A DNA stretch of 17,871 nucleotides from Clostridia bacterium (GTDB taxonomy: Bacteria; Bacillota_A; Clostridia; Christensenellales; Aristaeellaceae). The translations under genes and the position numbers were made by a program. The stretch spans positions 1 through 17,871 of the forward strand of contig JAFWQM010000214.1 in the NCBI GenBank assembly GCA_017509065.1, written 5' to 3'. Each line of letters opens with the position of its first letter. The first letter of the stretch is position 1. The notes below the pieces were generated by a model. That model was given only the letters and a program-made list of their open reading frames with translations. It had not been told where the DNA came from and searched no databases. Positions 1 to 7,001 of this stretch are shown piece by piece.

Positions 1-350
1 GAGGCTTTCTCGTCCTTCACGCTGTGTCCGTCCATGGACACTGTTCCCGGCGCGAAGAAATGCCAGCGTACCAGATCAAAGGCATTGCAGAGTTTGCCCG
101 AAGCCGGGTCGGTGGCGTGGTGGGAAAAGGCGAACTTGTCATCGTACACGACCAGGCCACCCGTGGTGGTGCCGTCCACGTAGGTGTAGCGATCCTCCTG
201 GCGGGTGGGCGTGTACTTATCCTTTAGAAGCGTTTCCAGCAACTGAGAGATGGTGTGTGCCCGGCAGAAGGCGCCGATGATCCCATGCTTTGTCAGCGGG
301 TCTTCCGCCTTTTTGATGTTGCTGTGAATGCGTTCATCCTGGGGCTGGGA
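1..350 (-). pseudogene. VapE-type phage primase/helicase, internal fragment, off left edge
   Basis: Read on the reverse strand from about 350 to 1, the open frame gives QPQDERIHSNIKK, then GIIGAFCRAHT, then a stretch with TTTGGLVVYDDKFAFSHHAT and GKLCNAFDLVRWHFF. This is the linker between the primase and helicase domains of virulence-associated-E (VapE/D5-like) phage replication proteins. It has no start codon of its own and begins abruptly where a forward-strand DUF2815 tail begins. It continues the fragment at 1790-2412, which ends LWPT. Joined, the two would read LWPT-SSQPQDER, as expected in the family. It is therefore the downstream part of one VapE gene split by an inversion. The helicase domain would lie left of the window. 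I am confident of the family; the breakpoint is placed to within a few bases. Confidence 0.8.
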
Positions 351-438
351 GGATGGCGAACCGCTGAATGGCCGCGTCCGCGCCGAGGATGAGTTCGATG
401 CTCTGGATACTGACGACGAGGATGATTTCCTCAGCTGA
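351..438 (+). pseudogene. DUF2815 (phage ssDNA-binding) protein, C-terminal fragment
   Basis: The 28 codons before the TGA at 436-438 read DGEPLNGRVRAEDEFDALD and then a very acidic end, DDEDDFLS. Such an acidic tail is typical of phage single-stranded-DNA-binding proteins of the Enc34/DUF2815 family. There is no start codon; upstream the sequence turns into antisense VapE. The missing first 150 residues are at 2868-2419 on the other strand, where the family sequence stops after GNVQF. Adding the two gives about 180 residues, the usual family length. This is one half of a gene cut by the inversion and is not expected to be expressed alone. Confidence 0.8.
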
Positions 439-455
439 TCTTTTCCGACTGACCC

Positions 456-484
456 GCCGCCCGTGGACGTGTTCTGCGGGCGGC
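456..484. repeat. Intergenic hairpin before the polymerase gene
   Basis: GCCGCCCG (456-463) and CGGGCGGC (477-484) form a perfect 8-bp stem with a 13-nt loop, between the DUF2815 stop and the polymerase ribosome binding site. No T-run follows, so it is not a standard terminator. It may be an mRNA processing or stability element. Confidence 0.5.
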
Positions 485-507
485 ATTCTTATCCTGGAGG
501 TGTCATC

Positions 508-1398
508 ATGACCCGATCAACCCCAGACCCGCCTCGCAGGCGGCAGATGCACATCGACATCGAGACATATAGCTCCCAGCCCCTTCCCAAGTGCGGAGTG
601 TACCGCTACAGCCAGTCCTCCGATTTCCAGATTCTCATTGTCACCTGTTGGGAAGACCAGGGAGCAGATCATAGAGTCCGCCAGGGAAGCTGTCCGAATG
701 AAGCGAAAGAACTGGCGTATCATAAGCGCAAGACTCGACTTTATGATTTACGAAATGCCGGCCCACATCACCGTTTTACCGTATCGAACCATCTCGTCCA
801 CAACTGCGGCTATGGGGGCGGCGTCGGAGCCATGAAGAACATGGGCGCAACCATGCCGGATGAAGAACTCCAGGACATTGTGGAAGCCTGGCGGCGGGCC
901 AACCCGCACATCGTCAACTACTGGTATGCCGTGGAACGGGCTGCCAGGCAGGTGGTCGATGAAAAGGTCACGGCGCCCATCGGCAAGGCCGTTCTCTACT
1001 GGAAGGACAGCAATATGTTCATGCGGCTGCCCTCCGGCCGGGATCTCTGCTATCAGGGCATCTGCTATACAAAGAACCGCTTTGGCAACAGCAGCCTCGG
1101 CTACTACATGCCCAACGGAACAGGCAAGATGGATCTGACCGAGACCTTCGGCGGAAAACTCGTGGAGAATCTGACGCAGGCTGTCGCCCGCGATATCCTC
1201 GCCAACTCCATGCTGGCGCTGGAAGCTGCTGGATACCGTATCGTGTTTCACGTCCACGATGAAGTTATCCTGGAAGTCCCCTATGAGCAGGGCAGTCTGG
1301 AAGAAGCCTGCGCCATCATGGGCATCCCGCCCGCCTGGGCCGGCGACCTTCCGCTCCGCGCCGATGGAGACGAACTCACCTATTACCGGAAGATGTAA
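508..1398 (+). pseudogene. Phage family A DNA polymerase, internally deleted, carrying an intein C-terminal relic
   Basis: The ATG at 508 is chosen because GGAGG (496-500) lies 7 nt upstream; an in-frame ATG at 463 has no ribosome binding site. The 296-residue product has three parts. Residues 13-48 are the start of the 3'-5' exonuclease domain (DIETYSS at 17-23, exo motif I). Residues about 63-99 are an intein C-terminus. Residues 100-296 are the end of the polymerase domain, with GYGGGVGAM at 101-109, RLPSGR at 173-178 and HDE (motif C) at 250-252. Intact phage enzymes of this family have about 600-650 residues, so the rest of the exonuclease, the thumb and most of the palm and fingers are missing. 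The family normally lies between DUF2815 and VapE genes, as here. The frame is open, but an active polymerase is very unlikely. Confidence 0.8.
694..804 (+). other. Intein C-terminal splicing-domain remnant inside the polymerase gene
   Basis: The translated stretch ends TRLYDLRNAGPHHRFTVSNH followed by LVHN and then Cys. This matches intein block F (YDL...AGPxHRF) and block G (hydrophobic-VHN then a +1 Cys extein residue). Asn is encoded at 802-804 and Cys at 805-807. The +1 Cys opens the conserved polymerase stretch CGYGGG, a site where phage polymerases do carry inteins. The intein N-terminal block A and any homing endonuclease are absent. The upstream sequence joins directly to the polymerase exonuclease N-terminus, so one deletion removed both. 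It cannot splice alone, although Asn cyclisation cleavage before Cys is conceivable. Confidence 0.75.
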
Positions 1399-1421
1399 CA
1401 GCCCATGAGGATGTGATCACT

Positions 1422-1775
1422 ATGGTGCCAAAGACAAAGCGGCTCCTGCTCTACCACCTGCAGGAGCAACAGCCCGGCTGGTGCATCCGCACCGTCGATT
1501 CGGAAAAGTGCGTCTACCGCGCCATCGGGCCGTATGGCGTAGAAATCAGCGGCGGCTCTCGACAACCTGCCCGTTTTCACATTTATGTCTGGAAGAAGGA
1601 CCCGACCTTCAGCGTCATTGAACGCCATACTGACCTTGACCCCAGGCGGACGGACATCGTTGCCCTCGCCACCGAGATCGCTGACCGCTATGTGCAGCGG
1701 GCTGTAACGGAGGGCGCCTACATCCTTCCTCTTGCCCCGCCGCCCTCTGAAGATGAACAGGAAATCCCATTCTGA
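1422..1775 (+). CDS. Small phage protein of unknown function in the replication module
   Basis: The product is 117 residues from the ATG at 1422; GAGG at 1407-1410 supports this start better than the GTG at 1413, which is only 2 nt from it. The protein begins VPKTKRLLLYHLQEQQ, contains AIGPYGVEISGG, and ends in a proline/acidic tail (LAPPPSEDEQEIPF). I do not recognise a domain. It lies between the polymerase and VapE genes, where phages often place a short uncharacterised protein, and a good AAGGAGG for the next gene follows its stop closely, suggesting translation as part of one operon. It is inside the inverted block and seems complete. Confidence 0.6.
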   Translation: MVPKTKRLLLYHLQEQQPGWCIRTVDSEKCVYRAIGPYGVEISGGSRQPARFHIYVWKKDPTFSVIERHTDLDPRRTDIVALATEIADRYVQRAVTEGAYILPLAPPPSEDEQEIPF

Positions 1776-1789
1776 AAAGGAGGTACCCC

Positions 1790-2479
1790 ATGCAAGTTAC
1801 CCAAGACCGTAAGCTCCTGATTGCCATAGGCCGCAGCCGTAAGGCGACCCTCTGGCAGAATAAGGAGATTCTCTGGAGCGAGCTGCTGGACAAGCTCGCT
1901 ACCACCACCCGCACCCGCGAAAGCGCCTCGGAGTATGCCCGCCTTTCCAAGACGGAGCGTGACAGCATCAAGGACATCGGAGGTTTTGTCGGCGGCTATT
2001 TAAAGAACGGAAAGCGCAGCAACGCTTCCATCGTCAACCGCTGTCTGGTTTGCCTGGATGCGGACTACGGTGACGCGGAGCTACGCTCTGATCTGGAGCT
2101 GACCTGCCCCTTTACCTACGCGCTCTACTCCACCCACAGCCACACCCCGGAAAAGCCCCGCTACCGCATCATCATTCCGCTGGATCGGGATGTGACCCCG
2201 GATGAATACGCCGCCATTTCCCGAAGGTTGGCGGATAACCTGACCCTGACCCGGTTTGATCCTACGACCTTTGAAGCGGCAAGGCTCATGTACTGGCCCT
2301 CCACACCGGAGGATGGTGAGTACATCTTTGACTATGGTCCCGGCCCCTTTTGCAGCGCGGACGCCATCCTTGAAACCTACGCGGACTGGCACGACTCCAC
2401 GCTCTGGCCCACAACGCAGAACTGGACGTTGCCCAGACCGGCGCCGATGCCGCGGTTGCCGTTGGTATTGAAGGGATAG
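1790..2479 (+). pseudogene. VapE-type primase/helicase, N-terminal primase fragment
   Basis: The start at 1790 is preceded by AAAGGAGG. The first 208 residues are genuine family sequence: DIGGFVGGYLKNGKR at 62-76, then an archaeo-eukaryotic-primase-like core with LDAD (89-92, metal-binding DxD), STHSH (114-118, sxH motif), and the conserved FEAARLMYWPST near 161-172. After LWPT (205-208, base about 2412) the frame runs into the antisense of a DUF2815 gene. It ends at a chance TAG (2477-2479) after about 21 unrelated residues. The continuation of the gene is on the opposite strand at 350-1. A product could be made, but it would lack the helicase and primase C-terminal regions. Confidence 0.8.
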
Positions 2480-2868
2480 AAGTTGACGCTGATGCGAACA
2501 TAGCAGCCAGAGTAGATCACGGTGGGATCGGTGATGGGGACACGCTTGCGATCTACCACGCCGGGGCGCTCGATAGAGTTGCAGTTGATGAAAAAACAGT
2601 CAGAGAAGGCAGGATCATCCGGGCGCTCTTCATCACCGTCACGAAGCGGCATTTTCAAGTTCGGGGGACGCTTGCCGCCCCACTTATCGGTGATGCCCTT
2701 TTGTACCGCCTCATCAATGGCGGCCTTGATTTTATTGATCGTGTCCTTATCGGACTTGGGAATGTTTACGGTCAAAGAGTACTTAGGATCGGAGCCGTTG
2801 GTAGAGTGGGGCTCGAACACATGGACATAACAGGCTCGGCACTTGCCAGTGATAACCTTGGTGGACAT
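2377..2868 (-). pseudogene. DUF2815 (phage ssDNA-binding) protein, N-terminal fragment
   Basis: The reverse-strand ATG at 2868-2866 is preceded by AAAGGAA. Residues 1-150 look like an Enc34/DUF2815-type ssDNA-binding protein: STKVITGKCRACYVHVFEP at the start, KYSLTVNIPKSDKDT near 29-43, an acidic loop LRDGDEERPDDP, and YVRISVNFYPFNTNGNRGIG before GLGNVQF (144-150). From base 2418 downward the frame enters antisense VapE and ends after 13 unrelated residues at 2377. The true acidic C-terminus is at 351-438 on the plus strand. The gene lies 36 bp downstream of the DUF2800 reading frame, matching the usual DUF2800-DUF2815 order. The N-terminal fold is nearly complete, so partial function is possible. 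Confidence 0.8.
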
Positions 2869-2904
2869 AATGAATTCCTTTCTGCCATGATAGGCGTTGT
2901 GATG

Positions 2905-4239
2905 TTACTCTGCGAAGTCCGCCTCGGCTGAGGAGATGGGCTTGCGGCGGTCGGAGAGGGGCACCAGCTCAGGCTTGCCCTCCGGCTTGAACACGTAGGG
3001 ACTGACCACATCCTTGAAGGCTTTCTTGCCTATGGCCTTTTCCAGATCGGAGATGCCAAGGAGCGTGGTCTTGTAGATGTTGGTGAAACCGGCCTCGGTG
3101 CATGCGCGGATCACGTCGGCGTCGTTGGTGTACTTGCGCTTGGTCACGCTGGCCACCAGCTTGTAGCCCGGCCAGGTCTTTCCTTTCTCCGCCTGGGCAG
3201 TGGCATAAGCCAGCAGATCCTCCACCCACTTGGCAAGGTCCTGCGCCACCGGCAGAATGTCAGCAATCTCCTCGTCGGTGAGAAGGTCGGCCTCCACGAT
3301 CTGCACCTTGGTCTTCATGCGCATGATGTCGTTGGTGTGCATCTCCTGGAGCTTGAAGAACATATAGTGCTCCTCGTAATGCACGCACTCATGGTAGATG
3401 TAGTATTCGGAGTAATCGCTAAAGCGGTGGTTGGTATTCACCACGATGGTGTTGGCAGGAACGCGAACCTCCTGCGGTTCTTCTTTGCTGTTGCTCTTGG
3501 CCTCTTTGACCAGGATAGTGTCCTCCACGAAGAACAGGATGCTGGGAGTGGCGTTGTGGTTGTAGACAGGCAGCCTGATGATGGTAAGCCCCATGCGCTT
3601 TGCCAGCTCATAGGCGCTGCGCACAGAAGGGTCGGTCAGGGCTTCGGGATGATAACGGCGCCAGAGCCGTTCCATTTCCTTGTCCATCTGCTTGTTGGAG
3701 TAGATGGGAATGAGGAAGCAGCTCAGGGCCACCAGCTCCCGCTTTTCAAAATCAGCCTTGTCCACGAGGTCCTCGATGGTGCAGACGCAGTTTTTCTCAA
3801 TGTCTCCAAAGAGAACCATGATGCCGACCCATTCCTTGACGCCTTCCTTGGTGTCCAGGTTGAGATGAACCTCCACATCCGCAATGAAGTGGGTGCGGTC
3901 CACCTTCCAGAAGCTCACATACTTGTAATCGCGCTGGAGCCAGTTGATTCGCTTGGTCGTGAAGGGAAAGGGCACGATCCTGCGCATGTTGCCGTTCTGG
4001 AGCTGGGTGTTGATATAGCGGGTCATCATGGCCTTGTTCCTGTCGAAGAAGGGCTTGTTGATGGTGGTCACTTCGGACACCAGGATTCTCCGCTTGCCAT
4101 CCTCCGTGGGGGTGCCGATAACCGTGGCGTCCTGTGGAATGACGCCGTTGGAGCAATCCTGCTCAATGGGCTGAGAATACTCAGGATGCTCGTCAATGGG
4201 CGCGTAGGGCGCGCCGAGGTAATCGAATTCTTCCATCAT
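2905..4239 (-). CDS. Chimera: ImmA/IrrE-type metallopeptidase front fused to DUF2800 tail
   Basis: The 444-residue frame starts at the ATG at 4239-4237 behind AGGAGCAGAAC. Residues 1 to about 315 resemble the front of large Clostridia ImmA/IrrE (DUF955-related) metallopeptidases. They contain YIYHECVHYEEH, with zinc motif HECVH at 283-287. Residues about 316-444 (LLTDEEIADIL, TWPGYKLVASVTKRKYTND, GKPELVPLSDRRKP) match the C-terminus of phage DUF2800 proteins, which are related to RecB/Cas4-like nucleases and sit before DUF2815. Such peptidases normally continue far past HExxH, and DUF2800 proteins normally have some 250 more N-terminal residues, so both are truncated. The join is near base 3295. 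ImmA-type enzymes cleave phage or ICE repressors; here the gene is divergent from an S24-type repressor gene. Activity of the truncated peptidase is uncertain. Confidence 0.75.
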   Translation of the reverse strand: MMEEFDYLGAPYAPIDEHPEYSQPIEQDCSNGVIPQDATVIGTPTEDGKRRILVSEVTTINKPFFDRNKAMMTRYINTQLQNGNMRRIVPFPFTTKRINWLQRDYKYVSFWKVDRTHFIADVEVHLNLDTKEGVKEWVGIMVLFGDIEKNCVCTIEDLVDKADFEKRELVALSCFLIPIYSNKQMDKEMERLWRRYHPEALTDPSVRSAYELAKRMGLTIIRLPVYNHNATPSILFFVEDTILVKEAKSNSKEEPQEVRVPANTIVVNTNHRFSDYSEYYIYHECVHYEEHYMFFKLQEMHTNDIMRMKTKVQIVEADLLTDEEIADILPVAQDLAKWVEDLLAYATAQAEKGKTWPGYKLVASVTKRKYTNDADVIRACTEAGFTNIYKTTLLGISDLEKAIGKKAFKDVVSPYVFKPEGKPELVPLSDRRKPISSAEADFAE

Positions 4240-4394
4240 GTTCTGCTCCTTGCTGGCACAACGTGCCTATCATGTTGTTGGTAAGGAGCCAGCACTGTTG
4301 ATTTGGGGCTGAATCAATTCAACTGGCTATCAAGAAAACAAGATCCACTTTGAATCCCGGTCTCGAATTCGTAGTGGAAGAAAACCATGTGTAT

Positions 4395-4423
4395 ATGATA
4401 CGCCAATTAAAATAGAATGTCAA
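4395..4423 (-). promoter_or_regulatory. Promoter for the peptidase chimera
   Basis: On the reverse strand TTGACA (4423-4418) is separated by exactly 17 nt from TATCAT (4400-4395). It lies about 150 nt upstream of the peptidase start, leaving a long leader. An ACGCCA-type repeat lies in the spacer and next to the -10. Confidence 0.7.
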
Positions 4424-4553
4424 TGCCAAAAATATTTATTTTCCGCCAGTTCAACAAGTCTACATATTATAATGCGATTTTTCTGGCGTTTTTTCAGGGG
4501 CTTGACAAGCCGGTTTAACTGGTATAGAATATAGACGCCAGTAAAAATGGCGT
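4400..4553. promoter_or_regulatory. Cluster of ACGCCA-type operator candidates shared by two divergent promoters
   Basis: Similar sites occur four times: ACGCCAATTAAAAT (4400-4413), CCGCCAGTTCAACA (4443-4456), ACGCCAGAAAAATC (reverse strand, 4489-4476) and ACGCCAGTAAAAAT (4535-4548). The last also forms an inverted repeat with TGGCGT (4548-4553): ACGCCA, 7 nt, TGGCGT. They overlap the peptidase promoter spacer and lie just after the repressor-gene -10 box. They do not resemble the Firmicute LexA box. They are plausible binding sites for the adjacent XRE-S24 repressor. Confidence 0.5.
4502..4530 (+). promoter_or_regulatory. Promoter for the XRE-S24 repressor gene
   Basis: TTGACA (4502-4507), a 17-nt spacer and TAGAAT (4525-4530) are near consensus. 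ACTGG before the -10 and CCAGT after it (about 4518-4542) form a further inverted pair around the -10, in keeping with autorepression. Confidence 0.7.
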
Positions 4554-4611
4554 GAGATAAGTCCGAGATCGATTCACGGCGCGAAGGAGCCCGTGGGTTG
4601 GGAGGTAGCGC

Positions 4612-5466
4612 ATGAAAAAGGGGTACAAGAACATTGCGGGACTGGAGAACCTGACCGTTGCCCAGATCAGACAGCGCAATCTGGAAACGTATGGCGAGAG
4701 CGTCAAGAAGTATCGGATGAAGGCGGGCATGACCGTCGATCAGCTGGCAGACATTCTCCAGATTTCCAAGAGCTCGGTTCGCAACTGGGAGTGCGGTGTG
4801 GCGCGCCCTGATCCTGAGTACCTCTACCGCATGTTCACCATTCTGGATGTGGAGCCCAACGAGTTCTTCGGCATCGGCGGCATCGGCACGCTGCTGACGA
4901 CGAATGAACGGGCGCTACTGGGGCATTACCGTGCGCTGGATGCCGCGGGCAAAGAGGATCTGGAAAGCATCGCTGAGACGATGGTATCCAGGTCTGAGGT
5001 GCGCAGGCTGAAGACGATCTACGATAAGATCAATCCGGTGAAGGACATGGGCAGGGTGGTCGCCGCGGGCGACGGCGCCGATTGGGAGGACTACCCGGAA
5101 GAGGAAGCCGTGCTGCTGTATGATTCACCTATGGTCAGCCGTGCGGATGAGGTGTTCAAGGTCAACGGCGACAGTATGGAGCCCCAGTTCCACGATGGCG
5201 ATTCCGTCCTGGTGGAATACTGCGAATCGGACGCGCTGTGTCCCGGCGACATCGGCGTCTTCATGGTACCGGGCCATGGCGGGGTCATTAAGCAGGTGGC
5301 CTGCGACAGACTGCATTCCCTCAATCCCAAGTTTGACGATATCGTTCCCGACGATGACGGCGCGCGCGCTGTTGGGCGGGTGCTGTGCCGGGTGACAAAG
5401 GACATGGTTCCCACGCATGAAGAACGCATGCTGTATGAGGATGCCGAGGCAATGTTCTCTGAGTAA
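4612..5466 (+). CDS. XRE-family repressor with S24 (LexA/CI-like) autopeptidase domain
   Basis: The 284-residue protein starts at an ATG behind GGGAGGT. Residues 30-85 form an XRE helix-turn-helix (MTVDQLADILQISKSSVRNW at 40-59). Residues about 165-265 form an S24 peptidase with VNGDSMEP (catalytic Ser188) and GGVIKQV (catalytic Lys227). An Ala-Gly pair at 152-153 in VVAAGDG fits the self-cleavage site. Proteins of this type repress damage-inducible genes and inactivate themselves on RecA filaments. The gene precedes a Y-family polymerase, like LexA/UmuD-style control of error-prone repair on mobile elements. It probably binds the ACGCCA-type sites upstream and represses both divergent promoters. 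The role is inferred from domains; the family call is firm. Confidence 0.9.
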   Translation: MKKGYKNIAGLENLTVAQIRQRNLETYGESVKKYRMKAGMTVDQLADILQISKSSVRNWECGVARPDPEYLYRMFTILDVEPNEFFGIGGIGTLLTTNERALLGHYRALDAAGKEDLESIAETMVSRSEVRRLKTIYDKINPVKDMGRVVAAGDGADWEDYPEEEAVLLYDSPMVSRADEVFKVNGDSMEPQFHDGDSVLVEYCESDALCPGDIGVFMVPGHGGVIKQVACDRLHSLNPKFDDIVPDDDGARAVGRVLCRVTKDMVPTHEERMLYEDAEAMFSE

Positions 5467-5472
5467 GTAATA

Positions 5473-5518
5473 GAAGGCGGCGCGTCCATAGATTCCCTTG
5501 ACGGTCGCCTTCCTTTTT
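5473..5518 (+). terminator. Hairpin with T-run between repressor and polymerase genes
   Basis: GAAGGCG (5473-5479) pairs with CGCCTTC (5506-5512), and CTTTTT follows. The loop is 26 nt, with an inner GTC/GAC pairing. It may be a partial terminator or attenuator that sets lower expression of the polymerase; no clear promoter lies between it and the polymerase gene. Confidence 0.45.
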
Positions 5519-5570
5519 CCCCATTAAACCGAACAAATATTCCCTTTGAAACACCGGGAAACCGGGAGGT

Positions 5571-6989
5571 GTGTTTCGTATACCCAAAAAGGAGCAGCGG
5601 ACGTATATCGCCATCGATATGAAGTCGTTTTATGCCTCGGTTGAATGCGTGTACCGGCACCTGGACCCGCTGAAGGCGAACCTCCTCGTGGCCGACGAGA
5701 GCCGGAGCGACCAGACGATCTGCCTGGCCGTGTCTCCTGCATTAAAGGCCAAGGGCGTCCCCAGCCGGCCGCGGCTGTTCGAGGCCAAGCAGGCTATCCA
5801 GCAGTGGGAACGGCAGCATCACGAGAAGATACCTTATTTGATTGCCGTTCCCCGCATGGCGGAGTATGAGCGCGTGTCCGCTCAGATCTACGGCATTTGC
5901 ACGCACTATGTCGCTCCCTGCGATATCCACGTGTACAGCATAGACGAGAGTTTCATCGACTGCACACCGTACCTCCACTTTTACCGGGCGGAAGCGGAGA
6001 AAGCCAATGTTCACCCGGCGCACACCATGGCCATGACCATCATTCGGGATGTTCTCAAGACCACGGGCATCACGGCGACGGTTGGGATCGGCACCAACCT
6101 GTACCTGGCCAAGGTCGCTATGGACATCGTGGCCAAGAAGAAAGCTCCGGACGCAGACGGTGTGCGCATCGCGGAGCTCAACGAGGACAGCTATAAATAT
6201 CTCCTGTGGGATCATACTCCGCTGACGGACTTTTGGATGCTGGGGCCAGGGAAAGCCCGGCGATTGCAAAAGGCGTACCTCTTTACCATGGGCGACGTGG
6301 CCGCCAAGAGCCAGTATGATATGGAGTGGTTCTATAAGAACTTCGGCGTGGACGCGGAGATTCTGGTGGATCACGCCTGGGGCGTTGAGCCGGTGACGAT
6401 GAAGGATATAAAGGGCTACCGCAGCGACAACCACAGCCTCTCCAACGGTCAGGTGCTCCCGAGACCCTACCACTACGAGGAGGCGCGGAACGTGCTGCGG
6501 GAGATGATCGAGGCGCTGGCCTACGATATGTTCAAGAAGAACATTGTGTCCCAGGTGTTCACCTGGTGGGTGAGCTACGACTACAAGAGCCTGAAGGAAG
6601 TGCCGGACTATACCGGACCGGTAGCCATAGACTTTTATGGGCGGCTGCATCCGGCGCATGACAACGGGACCGTCCGAACTGCGCTGCCCACCAATAGCCC
6701 GGAGATGATCGCTTCCGCCATCCTTCGCCAGTTCGATGCCCTGGTTGACAACCGGCTCCTGTTTCGCAGACTGGGGGTGTGCGCCAACACGGTGAAGGAC
6801 GACGACGGCGTCTTTCAGTTGGATATGTTCACCGACTACAAGGCGCTGGAGAAGGAAAAGCGCATCCAGGCGGCCATGATGGAGGTGCGGGGACGCTATG
6901 GCGCCAACGCTATCCTGAAAGGGAACAATTTCATCGAAGGCGCGACCATGCGGGAACGCAACGAGCAGATCGGCGGACACCGCGCGTAA
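5571..6989 (+). CDS. Y-family (UvrX/DinB-like) error-prone DNA polymerase
   Basis: The 472-residue protein performs translesion synthesis. The Y-family palm shows YIAIDMKSFYASVEC at 12-26 (metal-binding Asp16) and YSIDESFID at 122-130 (Asp125, Glu126). A helix-hairpin-helix thumb follows near 222-245 (MLGPGKARRLQKA), then the little-finger domain. QLDMF near 416-420 fits the sliding-clamp-binding motif QLxxF. The best match in type is the UvrX-like branch found on Firmicute phages and ICEs with a LexA-like gene before and a YolD-like gene after, exactly as here. The only upstream start in frame is GTG at 5571, one base after GGGAGG, an unusually short spacing; an ATA codon at 5580 sits at normal distance. 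Initiation may therefore be poor. Confidence 0.9.
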   Translation: MFRIPKKEQRTYIAIDMKSFYASVECVYRHLDPLKANLLVADESRSDQTICLAVSPALKAKGVPSRPRLFEAKQAIQQWERQHHEKIPYLIAVPRMAEYERVSAQIYGICTHYVAPCDIHVYSIDESFIDCTPYLHFYRAEAEKANVHPAHTMAMTIIRDVLKTTGITATVGIGTNLYLAKVAMDIVAKKKAPDADGVRIAELNEDSYKYLLWDHTPLTDFWMLGPGKARRLQKAYLFTMGDVAAKSQYDMEWFYKNFGVDAEILVDHAWGVEPVTMKDIKGYRSDNHSLSNGQVLPRPYHYEEARNVLREMIEALAYDMFKKNIVSQVFTWWVSYDYKSLKEVPDYTGPVAIDFYGRLHPAHDNGTVRTALPTNSPEMIASAILRQFDALVDNRLLFRRLGVCANTVKDDDGVFQLDMFTDYKALEKEKRIQAAMMEVRGRYGANAILKGNNFIEGATMRERNEQIGGHRA

Positions 6990-7001
6990 GGAGGGATAAT
7001 A

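Noticed and set aside
638..835. Second forward frame over the polymerase/intein join, considered as a frameshifted gene
   Set aside because: The main frame carries the intein blocks and continues without interruption into the polymerase; the other frame has no family signal.
748..1257. 169-residue reverse frame over the polymerase fragment
   Set aside because: The forward strand here encodes polymerase motifs and the intein end; the reverse frame shows none.
345..2419. Invertible DNA switch with inverted repeats at both ends
   Set aside because: I compared the two breakpoint sequences and found no shared repeat beyond a few bases, so a programmed switch is not supported by the sequence itself.
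3337..4284. 315-residue forward frame
   Set aside because: It is antisense to the peptidase chimera, which has a promoter, a ribosome binding site and clear domains. The frame is Val/His/Gly-rich without motifs.
5498..5527. TTGACG with a weak -10 considered as a promoter for the Y-family polymerase
   Set aside because: The matching -10 position (CATTAA) is poor and the -35 lies inside the hairpin stem, so readthrough from the repressor promoter is more likely.
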